Shown piece by piece: positions 26,653 to 35,911 of a stretch of DNA of 64,000 nt; within the stretch, counting starts at the first letter, position 1, and each line of letters starts with the position of its first letter. Below the pieces are notes generated by a model. The model had not been told where the DNA came from. It did not search any database and saw only the letters and a program-made list of their open reading frames with translations. The DNA is from Eubacterium multiforme (lineage in GTDB: Bacteria > Bacillota > Clostridia > Clostridiales > Clostridiaceae): contig NZ_JAUSUF010000002.1 of assembly GCF_030813415.1 (NCBI RefSeq), positions 248,001 through 312,000 of the forward strand. The letters run 5' to 3'. The translations under genes were made by a program, and so were the position numbers.

Positions 26653-27288
26653 TTACATATAAAAATTTGTTACTATAAATTTAATAATACTTGGAGAAAT
26701 ATAGGTCTCTACAACTATTCCTAACACCATTATACATAGTAGTATAATTAATATATTAAGTCCTCCCTTATAAAATATTAAATTCTTTATATGAGTTTTC
26801 TTGATAAATTTTTCTTTAAATTTTGTAGTTGAAATGCTAAGGGCTATTATGCTAAGAGCAATAATGCTAGGAATATAAATTATATTTTGTGGTATTACAG
26901 AGCTTAAGGCAATTCCAAGACCCTTTCCATTAAAGGTAGTTAATAAAAATGTGAAAGTATATCCTATTGTAAATCCTTTAACTAAATCTAGTATTAATAT
27001 TATTGGTGCTCCAAAAAAGGTGAAACTAAAAATAATTATAGGAATTATTAAAAATATATTCTTTTTAACAACTTCTAATAATAAAATTCCATAATCTATT
27101 GGCTTCTTTCCAATACTATTTATAAAACTTGTATAATAATTAGTTAAATCTTGTCTATCTGTAGAATTCATATACTTTACTGCATAAATACCAAGAACAA
27201 TTCCAACACAAAAAAATAGTAATACTAATAGATAATATAATTTTTGTCCTTCAAAAGTCTCTCTTATTTTTTTAGCCAAAACATTCAT
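26653..27288 (-). CDS. spoIIM: Stage II sporulation protein M
   Basis: The 211-residue membrane protein has about five hydrophobic helices and a conserved VFFCVGIVLGIYAVKYM-like first segment followed by a charged loop, and a GKGLGIALSSVIPQNIIYIPSIIAL segment typical of SpoIIM. In sporulation SpoIIM helps engulfment as part of the DMP complex with SpoIID and SpoIIP. It is upstream of the XerD-like gene, as in other clostridia. Confidence 0.85.
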   Translation of the reverse strand: MNVLAKKIRETFEGQKLYYLLVLLFFCVGIVLGIYAVKYMNSTDRQDLTNYYTSFINSIGKKPIDYGILLLEVVKKNIFLIIPIIIFSFTFFGAPIILILDLVKGFTIGYTFTFLLTTFNGKGLGIALSSVIPQNIIYIPSIIALSIIALSISTTKFKEKFIKKTHIKNLIFYKGGLNILIILLCIMVLGIVVETYISPSIIKFIVTNFYM

Positions 27289-27377
27289 CTTTCTATCCTC
27301 CTAAAGTTGTTATAAATAATATTATGATATTAAACTTAAATTTATTCTTATAACCTAAGGGTAAATATGTAAATAGA

Positions 27378-27418
27378 CAAAAAAAGAAGCAATTTTCTAT
27401 AAAAAATTGCTTCTTTTT
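27378..27418 (-). terminator. Terminator after the NUDIX gene
   Basis: AAAAGAAGCAATTTT and AAAATTGCTTCTTTT form a hairpin with a T run on the minus strand. Confidence 0.8.
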
Positions 27419-27436
27419 AATATTTCTTTTTATTAT

Positions 27437-27955
27437 TTATACATACATAAAGGCTGATATAGTTTTTGTATCTATAATTCTACCATCTTTAATCATCTCT
27501 TTTATTTCTTTTATTTTGTATGGTTTAACTTCTATAAATTCATCTTCATCTCCACACTTAATTCCTTTATAAAGATTAGTTGCTTTAAATATACGTATTT
27601 GCTCATCAGTAAATCCTGCACCTGTTGCTATAGTTCCTAAATATTCTATATTATCTGACTTATACCCAGTTTCTTCTTCTAACTCTCTAGATGCACAAAC
27701 CTTTGGATCTTCTCCCTTTTCTAACTTTCCAGCGGGAATTTCAAGTAATACTTTATTTAAAGCTACTCTAAATTGTTCTACAAGCAACACTGTTTCTGAA
27801 TCTAAAAAAGCTAGTACAGCTGAAGCTCCTGGATGTCTTATAACATCTCTATTTCCTTTATTTCCATCAGGTAGTTCTACATCTATACTTACAAACTTAA
27901 GAAAGTTCCCTTCATATTTAAGTTCTTCATTTAGTATCTTTTCATTTAAATCCAT
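27437..27955 (-). CDS. NUDIX hydrolase (ADP-ribose pyrophosphatase)
   Basis: The 172-residue protein has the NUDIX box GKLEKGEDPKVCASRELEEETGY with the REXXEE core, and an upstream EQFRVALNKVLLEIPAGKL segment. This arrangement is typical of ADP-ribose pyrophosphatases, which yield AMP and ribose 5-phosphate. The substrate is inferred by family. It precedes spoIIM and follows a DUF1002 gene. Confidence 0.88.
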   Translation of the reverse strand: MDLNEKILNEELKYEGNFLKFVSIDVELPDGNKGNRDVIRHPGASAVLAFLDSETVLLVEQFRVALNKVLLEIPAGKLEKGEDPKVCASRELEEETGYKSDNIEYLGTIATGAGFTDEQIRIFKATNLYKGIKCGDEDEFIEVKPYKIKEIKEMIKDGRIIDTKTISAFMYV

Positions 27956-28045
27956 TTACTTTCTCCTTTCACAACCTACTATTTACAATAATTATATCAT
28001 TTTTATTTTCTTTTACAATTTATAGATTATGATGAATACTAATAT

Positions 28046-29137
28046 TTAATTATTTGAATTTTGATTTGAACTATCTGAATCAAAAAGCCCCTTAACCCAA
28101 TTAGCAAATTTTGAAAATACTCCTTCATTTTCTTTATCTGTTTGCTTATTTTCACTATTAGCTGTTTGTTCAATATTTTCGTTAGTTCCAGTAACAACTG
28201 TATTATTTCCTAATGCCTTATCATTAGTTTGATTTATTATATCACTACTTGAATTTCCACTACTTTTACTTCCATTAAATAAGTTTTTAATATTATCCCA
28301 AAGATTTTGGAAAAATCCTGAGTCCTTAACAGCTTCTCCTGATTTTTTTAGTATATCTTGAATATTATTTCCTACCTCATTTAATGTTTTTTTCACTTCA
28401 TCATAATTATAACCTTGCTTACCTATATCTACCATTAGATTTTTTAATTCCTTTTCTTGTTCTGGAGTAAGCTTAATATTATAGTTATTTGTTACATTAT
28501 TTATTATATTATTAACTGCTTCTGGAGTTTTAGCCTTGTCCTTTATAACTTCTGTTTTTACATCATTAACAACTGCTGCAGCTTTATTTTTACCTATATT
28601 TGAATCTTTTGCAATATTTCCTGTTGTAACTAACTCTTTATTTGCAAGTTCCTTTTTCTCAGAGTTTAATTTTTTACCAGTTGAATCTTCAAACCCTTTT
28701 AATATTCCAGTAAGTGCACCTGTTCCTGAAACTTGAAACGGTGCCGCTGCAACTACATTTGCATCATTTATTCCTGCAGTAACTAATGTATTTGAAATCA
28801 TTGAAGCTGTAACCCATGTTAAGTTAGCTGTTTTAACATTTATTCCAGATCCTTCTTTTGTAGGCTGAACATATGCACAGGATATAGTTCTATTACCAAT
28901 TTCTGCTGGAGTTGCTATTCCTTTAAGCGCTTCTCTTTCTTCTTTATTATTTATAGTTAATAATTGATAAGTTCCTTCTTTAGCGTTGAAATATTTAAGC
29001 ATACTTTCTTTTTGTTGTTGAGTTAAGTTAGCACCTAATGTTACAACATTAAATTGGTCTGCAAAAGCAAACATAGAACTACTAATAGTTATTATTCCTG
29101 ATAATGCTATTATTCCAGCTAATTTTTTTATTTTCAT
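28046..29137 (-). CDS. Secreted DUF1002 (YpuA-like) protein
   Basis: The 363-residue protein has a signal peptide (about residues 5-27), a DUF1002 domain (VVTLGANLTQQQKESMLKYF near residue 31, and TWVTASMISNTLVTAGINDANVV), and a low-complexity Ser/Asn-rich C-terminus with helical segments. It is probably exported to the cell surface. The function is unknown. Confidence 0.75.
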   Translation of the reverse strand: MKIKKLAGIIALSGIITISSSMFAFADQFNVVTLGANLTQQQKESMLKYFNAKEGTYQLLTINNKEEREALKGIATPAEIGNRTISCAYVQPTKEGSGINVKTANLTWVTASMISNTLVTAGINDANVVAAAPFQVSGTGALTGILKGFEDSTGKKLNSEKKELANKELVTTGNIAKDSNIGKNKAAAVVNDVKTEVIKDKAKTPEAVNNIINNVTNNYNIKLTPEQEKELKNLMVDIGKQGYNYDEVKKTLNEVGNNIQDILKKSGEAVKDSGFFQNLWDNIKNLFNGSKSSGNSSSDIINQTNDKALGNNTVVTGTNENIEQTANSENKQTDKENEGVFSKFANWVKGLFDSDSSNQNSNN

Positions 29138-29183
29138 TTTTATATCTCCATTTCTAATTATAATATACTACTTTATAGTATAT

Positions 29184-29234
29184 TATAATTAGAAATCCTT
29201 AACAAAAGATTAATTTATTATTAAGGATTTCTGA
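29184..29234. other. Inverted repeat upstream of the DUF1002 gene
   Basis: AGAAATCCTTAA is repeated inverted as TTAAGGATTTCT around a 21-base AT-rich loop. No T run follows directly. It could be a regulatory hairpin or a weak terminator. The rest of 29,138-29,522 contains only AT-rich DNA and the terminator at 29,430. Confidence 0.4.
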
Positions 29235-29429
29235 TTATATGGTTTTGCTTTGTTTTTTGTTTTATTAATCATCATTTACGAGTATTTTAATTAAGATTAT
29301 ATTTATATAAATTTTTATATTTACTCTCACTTTAAAAATATGGTCTTTTTAAATAAATCTAAAAATCTTAAACTATTATTTTTTCATATGCTAAACTATT
29401 ATTTAAAAATATAAAATATATTTTATAAC

Positions 29430-29478
29430 AAAAAAAGTACCTACCATAATATAAATTTTAATGAATAGGTACTTTTTA
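29430..29478 (-). terminator. Terminator of the prd cluster
   Basis: AAAAAGTACCTA and TAGGTACTTTTT flank a loop and end with a T run on the minus strand after the TSUP gene, closing the prd transcript. Confidence 0.75.
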
Positions 29479-29522
29479 TTTATATAGTTATCATATCTAA
29501 AAAGGTTTATTTTTTATAAGTT

Positions 29523-30407
29523 TTACTTGTTTTCTACTTTACTTTTATCTTTATAGGATTTAAACATTGTAATAGATGTATATAATATAACTACTATAAC
29601 TAACCAAGTTAATATTTTAAGTGGTAAGCTTTTAACTAAATATGTTGCAATTAAAACTCCAATACATCCAAATATAGAAATTGCAACTGAACTTTTTGCT
29701 GCATATGCTCCTGACTTTATAAATTTAATTGAAGCAGATGGCATTAAGAAAGCACAAGATCCCATCATTATTGGAAATGCAACCTTTGGGCTCATTCCTA
29801 AGGCAAAAACTAAAGCCATACATGGTGCATATAATCCTATACCTACTGTCATTAATGCTCCTAAGAAAAAGTTAATTACTACAGCTATTACAAGTTTTCC
29901 TCCTGTTAGTCCTATATCAGTTCCACCAACTGGAAGTATTCCAAATTGTGAGAATAACATAAGTACTACAACTACTAAAAGTGAAATCCCCATTATAAGC
30001 TCTATTTTCTTTTCATCTAATTTTGATACAAATTTTGCTCCTATTGTTGCTCCTATTGTTGCAGAAATTATCATTGATATTAAAGTTGTAGGAGAAACTT
30101 CTATACTTTTTATAAATAAAAAGGCTTCAAGTATAACGGGTATTGTACATGATACATTTAATGTACCTGGAATAACTCTATCATCTGCTATTTTAAATAT
30201 TTTGATAAAAGCTGTTAGTGGTCCAAAACTTCCTATACCAAGAGCATCAAAAAAGTTTGTCAAAAATCCTGAAACACTTGCTACAACAACTTTATTTTCT
30301 TCATCCTTTCTGCTTTCCTTATTCTTTACTAAATCTTTAACAAATACTACTAGAAAATATATTCCAAAGATTGCCAAAAGAGTTAGTAAAATAACTTTCA
30401 TATCCAT
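29523..30407 (-). CDS. TSUP (TauE/SafE) family transporter in the prd cluster
   Basis: The 294-residue membrane protein has about eight helices and a two-fold repeat (SGFLTNFFDALGIGSFGP and GALMTVGIGLYAPCMALVF), typical of the TauE/SafE superfamily. It follows prdF within 30 bases. The substrate is unknown; the position suggests proline, a product of proline reduction, or a sulfur compound. AGGAGGAG precedes the ATG. Confidence 0.8.
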   Translation of the reverse strand: MDMKVILLTLLAIFGIYFLVVFVKDLVKNKESRKDEENKVVVASVSGFLTNFFDALGIGSFGPLTAFIKIFKIADDRVIPGTLNVSCTIPVILEAFLFIKSIEVSPTTLISMIISATIGATIGAKFVSKLDEKKIELIMGISLLVVVVLMLFSQFGILPVGGTDIGLTGGKLVIAVVINFFLGALMTVGIGLYAPCMALVFALGMSPKVAFPIMMGSCAFLMPSASIKFIKSGAYAAKSSVAISIFGCIGVLIATYLVKSLPLKILTWLVIVVILYTSITMFKSYKDKSKVENK

Positions 30408-30433
30408 ATACTCTCCTCCTATCTAGGAATTTT

Positions 30434-31441
30434 CTATTCTAGTACAAATCCATACTCAACTGCATCCTCGTCATCAAATAAAAGTTGATTAAATCCTGTT
30501 ATGTATGCCTTACCTGTAATTTCTGGAATTACTGCATCATAATCTCCAACCTTTGTAGTTCCAAGTATTTTTCCTCTAAACATTGTTCCTAATATACTTT
30601 CATAAACAAAGTTTTCGCCAACTTTAAGTTCTCCCCTTGAATAAAGTGTTGCAAGTTTTGCACTTGTACCTGTTCCACAAGGAGATCTATCCACTTGACC
30701 TTCACCAAATATTACTACATTTTTAAATGTAGCTTCTTTATTTTGAGTAGGAGAGTATATTTCAACTAAATCAACAGTTTTTATATGTCCTAATGTTGGA
30801 TGTTGAATTTCAACAGTTTCATTGATAATATCTCTTATTTTCATTCCATACTCTGTTAATCGTTGTATATTATCAGGAATAATTTCTAAATCTAAGTCAC
30901 AAGCTTTTACAAGTGCAAAGAAACTTCCACCAAAAGAAATATCTACTTTTATTTCTCCAATTCCAGGAACATTTATCTTTACATCTTTTTTATATAGGAA
31001 TGCAGGAACATTTTGGAATGAAACTTCTTTAGCTTGTCCATCCTCAACCTTTACTTTTGCTTTTATAAGTCCTGCTGGAACATCTAAGATTACATCAGTA
31101 TATGGTTCAACTGCTTTTACGAGTCCAGTTTCAATTGCAACTGTTGCAGTTCCTATTGAACCATGTCCACACATATTTAAGTATCCGCCACCATCCATAA
31201 AGATAACACCAAGGTCTGCTTCTTCATGAGTTGGTTCAGTTATTATAGAACCAAACATGTCTTTATGTCCTCTTGGCTCATGCATTATACCTCTTCTAAA
31301 GCTATCTAAATTTTCTTCTAAATAAGCTTTCTTTTCTGCCATTGTTTTACCCTTTATATTAGGAAATCCTCCAGTTACTACCCTTGTTGGTTCGCCCATT
31401 GTATGTGAATCTACTACTTGAATTAATTTAGAAAATTTCAT
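30434..31441 (-). CDS. prdF: Proline racemase
   Basis: The 335-residue protein has both catalytic cysteines of the family: NMCGHGSIG near residue 88-90 and DRSPCGTGTSAKLATL near residue 253-256, with MGEPTRVV near the start. It interconverts L- and D-proline without a cofactor, supplying D-proline to the reductase. The start follows the prdE stop within three bases, so it is coupled. Confidence 0.93.
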   Translation of the reverse strand: MKFSKLIQVVDSHTMGEPTRVVTGGFPNIKGKTMAEKKAYLEENLDSFRRGIMHEPRGHKDMFGSIITEPTHEEADLGVIFMDGGGYLNMCGHGSIGTATVAIETGLVKAVEPYTDVILDVPAGLIKAKVKVEDGQAKEVSFQNVPAFLYKKDVKINVPGIGEIKVDISFGGSFFALVKACDLDLEIIPDNIQRLTEYGMKIRDIINETVEIQHPTLGHIKTVDLVEIYSPTQNKEATFKNVVIFGEGQVDRSPCGTGTSAKLATLYSRGELKVGENFVYESILGTMFRGKILGTTKVGDYDAVIPEITGKAYITGFNQLLFDDEDAVEYGFVLE

Positions 31442-31443
31442 TT

Positions 31444-31914
31444 TTATTCCCCCATTCTATTCATCTTTAGTTTTAAAAGAGCTAAAGCTTTTTTAGCATC
31501 TTTTGTGGAAACGTTATTTTCTCCGACAACCTCCGTTTCTATTCCTAAAGAGCTTTTATTAAAATCTACTATAGTATCCATATATTTATTAGTTACAACA
31601 AACTTAGCTTGAGTTCCTACGAAACTAAGTCCAACAATAGGAATATTCTTTTCTCCTATTGATTCAATTGTATGTGCAAAATCAACATTGCTATTTCCCC
31701 AGCCATCTACTGATATAATTACTCCATCAGCTCTAGCTGCTTGTACAATACTTGAAACTCGCTCTCCAACAAAATATTTATCTTCATTATCTTGAGGTGT
31801 TCCAACAATTATTACTCCAAGTAAATCTATGTCTTCATCATTACTTACAACCTCTAAAAGAGGGTCTTTAAAATGATGCATAGTAGTTTCTTTTGTAGAA
31901 GGTCCTATTCCCAT
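31444..31914 (-). CDS. prdE: PrdE, PrdA-like C-terminal partner
   Basis: The 156-residue protein starts MGIGPSTKETTMHHF, which aligns with the region just after the cleavage point of PrdA (CIGPASKECSRHYF). The rest matches the PrdA C-terminal domain (VRIPIVGLSFVG-like segment; NKYMDTIVDFNKSSLGIETEV). PrdE has no Cys at the pyruvoyl position. AAAGGAGGG precedes the ATG. It is encoded right after prdD and probably forms a complex with it. Confidence 0.8.
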   Translation of the reverse strand: MGIGPSTKETTMHHFKDPLLEVVSNDEDIDLLGVIIVGTPQDNEDKYFVGERVSSIVQAARADGVIISVDGWGNSNVDFAHTIESIGEKNIPIVGLSFVGTQAKFVVTNKYMDTIVDFNKSSLGIETEVVGENNVSTKDAKKALALLKLKMNRMGE

Positions 31915-31926
31915 ATTATCCCTCCT

Positions 31927-32679
31927 TTAATACATTGCCCTTATGGCACCATCTCTGTATTCATTAGGAGTTAACACTATAGGAACATTTCCCATATCTA
32001 TAATAGATCTTGAATCAAGGGAAGAACACGGTTCTTTTGGGAATAAAGCGGTATCATACATTGCTCCTTGACCAGCAACTTGCTTAACTATAAATACTTT
32101 CTTTCCCTTTTTATTGACTTTATCTACATAATCATGTCTCTCATCACACAAAGAACCATTTAAATGTTTTAAATAATCTCTAATTTCATCTATTATTAAA
32201 TCACTTGCTTTATGCATTCTAGTAATTGCAGCTCTTTTAACTCCCATTCCTTCTTTAAGAACAATGTCTATATGAATTATGAAATCCTCTTCATTAGGTG
32301 TTCCTCTTTTATTAAATTTAACTTGTTTGTTTAAAATACCCTCTGAAGAACCAAATTCTCCTATTTGTGGACCTTTATACTCAACGCCTGTAATCATTAC
32401 GATAACTCCTGTTAAAACATAAGTTATTCCTTCTCCAATTTTTCCCAAAGCTTTTGTTGCTATTGGATAAAAATCTAATATAGAATTTATTTCTATATCT
32501 CTTTTTTCTTTTGGAATTATTTCTATATTTATATCTTTAATGAACTCATCATTACAGAAAATCTTTTCATTAACTAAATTCTTTCTAATATAGAGTACAT
32601 TGTCTTTTATATAAGTCTTATCTGAAAACTCTACTTTATTTATATGAAAGCATTTAATTGTAAGGCTTTTTTCTCTCAA
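31927..32679 (-). CDS. prdD: PrdD, PrdA-like N-terminal partner
   Basis: The 250-residue protein matches the middle of PrdA (IGEFGSSEGILNKQVKFNKRGTPNEEDFIIHID; AGQGAMYDTALFPKEP) and ends at VLTPNEYRDGAIRAMY, just before the PrdA cleavage point. It begins at TTG with AAGGTG upstream. PrdD and PrdE together cover one PrdA. The role in proline reduction is not settled in the literature I know. Confidence 0.78.
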   Translation of the reverse strand: MREKSLTIKCFHINKVEFSDKTYIKDNVLYIRKNLVNEKIFCNDEFIKDINIEIIPKEKRDIEINSILDFYPIATKALGKIGEGITYVLTGVIVMITGVEYKGPQIGEFGSSEGILNKQVKFNKRGTPNEEDFIIHIDIVLKEGMGVKRAAITRMHKASDLIIDEIRDYLKHLNGSLCDERHDYVDKVNKKGKKVFIVKQVAGQGAMYDTALFPKEPCSSLDSRSIIDMGNVPIVLTPNEYRDGAIRAMY

Positions 32680-32717
32680 TTAATACACCTTCTTTAAAAA
32701 TATAAAATTTAATATAT

Positions 32718-32751
32718 ACACCTAGCCTAAAAAAAGGCTAGGTATATAATT
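32718..32751 (-). other. Stem-loop between prdB and prdD
   Basis: TACACCTAGCCT and AGGCTAGGTATA form a strong hairpin with a six-base loop of A residues. On the minus strand no long T run follows, so it looks more like an mRNA-stabilising or partial-attenuating structure than a full terminator. Confidence 0.55.
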
Positions 32752-32781
32752 AGGAAACTTTTAAATTAATATATATTAATA

Positions 32782-33504
32782 TTAAATTTTAGCTTTATAT
32801 TCATAAGGAAGTCTAACTATAGTTCCTGGTGTCTTAATTTCAATTAAATTCTTTAAAGCATCCCTTAAGATGTCTGTTTGCATCTTAATATTGTGAGGTT
32901 CTCCAGCATTTGCTCCCATAGGAACTAATGGAGCTACTGCTCTTGGTGTTCCAGTTTGTCGTACAACTGGTGGAAGTGCTGCTATAATTATTGTAGGAAT
33001 CCCTGATTCCTCTATCGCTCTTTGTACTAATACAGAAGAACGGTGACAAGTTCCTCATCCAGCAGTTAGTATAACTCCGTCTACTCCCTCATCTTTTAAT
33101 ATTTTAGCTATTTTAGGGCCAGTTTCATTTTTAAATTTTTCTTGGTCTCCACCGCCTCCCATGAAGCCAACATTAGTTTCTGCTATTGCTTTAATATAAC
33201 CTGCCTTTGCAAGTTCTCTTAATCTATCAATTGGGAACATGCAGTTTATATCTTTATTAACATCTGAATTATCATATCCACCATGAGATACCATAAGTTC
33301 TGAAGATGGTGTATCTCCTGGAACTAATCTAAAGGTAAAATCTCCTGCTAAATTAAATCTTTTATCACTTTTTAAATGAACTCCAGCTGCTGATGCAATT
33401 GCTATTTTCATTTCATTTAAAGGTTTAGTTACAGGTGCCCAAACTGGTGGTGGTGTTATAGGTACATATATTTCTGATTGAAAACCTTTTACAACGTTAT
33501 CCAT
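32782..33504 (-). CDS. prdB: D-proline reductase PrdB (selenoprotein)
   Basis: The gene reads through an in-frame TGA at 33,055-33,057 to a TAA at 32,782, giving 240 residues with selenocysteine in TAG-U-GTCHRSS. Upstream sequence matches PrdB (NNVVKGFQSEIYVPITPPPVWAP-like start) and downstream sequence is a normal continuation (VQRAIEESGIPTIIIAALPPVVRQ). PrdB is the catalytic selenium subunit that reduces D-proline to 5-aminovalerate with PrdA. A conventional gene finder stops at TGA. The Shine-Dalgarno GGAGG lies inside the upstream gene. Confidence 0.93.
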
Positions 33505-33751
33505 TTATCTTTCCTCCTTTTCTTATTTCTATGTTACTTACATATTTTTCATTGGCATTTGGTGATATGACTTCTGGAAAACTCATATTAAAAGCTACCT
33601 CTTGACCAACTTTCAAAGGATAATCTGTTATTAACATTCTCATTGGAACACTTAAATGTCCTAGTCTACCCTTTAAATCCATTCCTATGGATCCATCAGA
33701 TATTTCAACTATTATTCCTTCCATTTTGATTATTTTATCTCCATATTTCAT
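33497..33751 (-). CDS. Small prd-operon protein (CBO2463/CBO2479-like)
   Basis: The 84-residue protein begins MKYGDKIIKMEGIIVEISDGSIGMDL and looks like an S1/OB-fold beta-barrel. Small genes of this kind occur between prdA and prdB in other proline reducers. It overlaps the prdB start by eight bases, indicating coupled translation. The function is unknown, possibly assembly or maturation of the reductase. Confidence 0.7.
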   Translation of the reverse strand: MKYGDKIIKMEGIIVEISDGSIGMDLKGRLGHLSVPMRMLITDYPLKVGQEVAFNMSFPEVISPNANEKYVSNIEIRKGGKING

Positions 33752-33781
33752 AGTCTATCACCTACAATCTATTTTTTATTT

Positions 33782-35893
33782 TTAAGAATATTTTTCTTTT
33801 CGCTTTTCACTCATAGGAATTGAAGTTTCATTTAAGGCTCTATCTATTTTTATATTATAAGTTTTTTCTATGTCCTCTAAATTGTTTTCTTTAACATTTG
33901 GATTCCACTTTCTTTCAGCCTTTTTAATTTCTTCTTCCTCCATTGCTGACTTTAACATTTCTAATGCTCTTATAGCATCTTCTTTACATAAAGTATTGCA
34001 ACCTAAAACTTCATTTTCTATTCCAGCTTCTGATTTATTGTTGTCTACCATATATTTCATATACTTATTACCAACAACTAAAGCTCCTTGATTTGCACAG
34101 AATGACATTCCAACACAAGGTATACCTCTCATACCAATTTGTTCTATATGAGATGCAAAGTCTATATGGTTATTACCAAAACCTTCTGTTGTAACTACTG
34201 CTCCATCTACATCCATAAACTCTACCATCATACCTAATCTCTTAGATACATAGAATTTTTCTGCATTTACTTGAGGTGAACCTACAAATAAAACACCAGC
34301 TAAATCAACATTTTCATCATTCATAGCTTGTATTACTAATGGTTCTCTAAAGTAATGTCTTGAACATTCCTTTGATGCAGGTCCTATACAAGTTAATGCA
34401 TGAATTCCTCCATCTAAAACTTCAAGAGGTGAAAGCATTACTGGAACATTTCCTATATCAACATTTGGTTTACCACCTAAAACACCAACTGGTTCAACTG
34501 GTAAAATAATATTATCATGCATAGCTCCTTGTCCCATTATTTCTTTAACTAATACAACCTTCTTCTTTCCAGGTCTTCTAAGTTCCTTTAAATGTTCTGT
34601 ATTTACAACTAAAGATTCATCTGCTTTTTTAAGAGCTTCTCTAATTTCTTGAGTTATAAAATCAGTTGCTGTATGTGCAGCTATAGGTCCTGGTCTTTCC
34701 ATATTAGTTCCTTCTGCAATAGTAACATTTGTTTTTATGAAAATATCTCCCTTATCTGGACATCCTGGTCTATTCCAAATAATATTTTCTTCTAATATAC
34801 CTTCTGATGAACCAAATTCTCCAATTTGAACTCCATTATCATCAGTACCAGTTACCATCATAATTACTCCATCTATAATTCTTGTAGTTCCTGAACCTAA
34901 CTCAAAATCGCCCTCTTTAGTAGCTATTGGTTGTACGTCCATTATTGTATTTGAATAAGTATTATATTTATCTGGAGTTATTATATCTATTTCTATTTTG
35001 TGAACTAAATCTTTAACCTTAACTGCATCATCACAAATATTCTCTCTAATATATAAAGTTGTTCCATCTATTTTAGTTTCTTTTCCAAATTTTACTTCAT
35101 CTATTTTAAAATGTTTCTTAGTTAATTCTCTTACTACCCTTGGTTCTTCATCTTTAACATTTTTTATAACTTCATTTACAACTTTCTTTTCTTCAGTTTC
35201 TAAAGAAGGTTTTTTTGAAACATTTTTAGAATTATTTTGTGAAATTCTTTGATTTGCCATACCTAAATTCATTGGTACTTCAATATCAATACCCTTTCCT
35301 TCTGCAATTTTAATCTTAAGCACTGAAGGTATTATCTGGTCCTCTTCTTCTTCTTCACATTCACAATAATCTTCTTCAAATCCTTCTAACATTTTTTTAG
35401 TTATAGGAGTTAAAGCTTCTGTGTCTTTTAATAGTTTCTCACCAATTACATCTTCTACATTTAGAATAGAATTATCTAATTTAATAAGAAGTGAATCTTC
35501 TAATTGGTCAAAATACATTGGATTTTCTAAATCCTCTTTATTTATAATATCCCCTGCCTTTTTGTTGATTTTTAAGACAGCTTTATAACCCTCTACCTTT
35601 TCTTCCTCTGGTTTACTATTATTATTTTCCTCTTCTGCTACTTTAACACCTTCTAATAAGTCCGGAGTTAAAGGAGTTAAAGAATCAATAGTTTTAAGCA
35701 ATTTTGCTCCTATAACTTGGTATACCTTTAAACAATCATCTGGTATTGTTAAAAGTCCAGAATCAACTAAGTCTGGGAATATATCTGGATCCTCTAAATT
35801 TTCAGCAGCTAAAATTGTTCCTTCTTCAGTTCTGCAACAAACTATTGCAACTTCATCTCTAACTTCTTCTGCATGCTCTTTAGTCATTGACAT
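33782..35893 (-). CDS. prdA: D-proline reductase proprotein PrdA
   Basis: The 703-residue proprotein is processed to two subunits at the Cys of ALTCIGPASKECSRHYF near residue 500, which becomes a pyruvoyl group. The N-terminal part has a repeated module: SLTPLTPDLLEG and ALTPITKKMLEG end two similar segments, followed by an acidic linker (CECEEEEEDQ). The enzyme reduces D-proline together with PrdB. AGGAGG precedes the ATG. It is longer than I remember for C. difficile PrdA. Confidence 0.92.
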   Translation of the reverse strand: MSMTKEHAEEVRDEVAIVCCRTEEGTILAAENLEDPDIFPDLVDSGLLTIPDDCLKVYQVIGAKLLKTIDSLTPLTPDLLEGVKVAEEENNNSKPEEEKVEGYKAVLKINKKAGDIINKEDLENPMYFDQLEDSLLIKLDNSILNVEDVIGEKLLKDTEALTPITKKMLEGFEEDYCECEEEEEDQIIPSVLKIKIAEGKGIDIEVPMNLGMANQRISQNNSKNVSKKPSLETEEKKVVNEVIKNVKDEEPRVVRELTKKHFKIDEVKFGKETKIDGTTLYIRENICDDAVKVKDLVHKIEIDIITPDKYNTYSNTIMDVQPIATKEGDFELGSGTTRIIDGVIMMVTGTDDNGVQIGEFGSSEGILEENIIWNRPGCPDKGDIFIKTNVTIAEGTNMERPGPIAAHTATDFITQEIREALKKADESLVVNTEHLKELRRPGKKKVVLVKEIMGQGAMHDNIILPVEPVGVLGGKPNVDIGNVPVMLSPLEVLDGGIHALTCIGPASKECSRHYFREPLVIQAMNDENVDLAGVLFVGSPQVNAEKFYVSKRLGMMVEFMDVDGAVVTTEGFGNNHIDFASHIEQIGMRGIPCVGMSFCANQGALVVGNKYMKYMVDNNKSEAGIENEVLGCNTLCKEDAIRALEMLKSAMEEEEIKKAERKWNPNVKENNLEDIEKTYNIKIDRALNETSIPMSEKRKEKYS

Positions 35894-35911
35894 ACTCTGT
35901 CCCCTCCTTTT

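Noticed and set aside
33055-33057. Nonsense mutation in prdB
   Set aside because: The TGA is at the known selenocysteine position and the frame continues with correct sequence to a normal stop.
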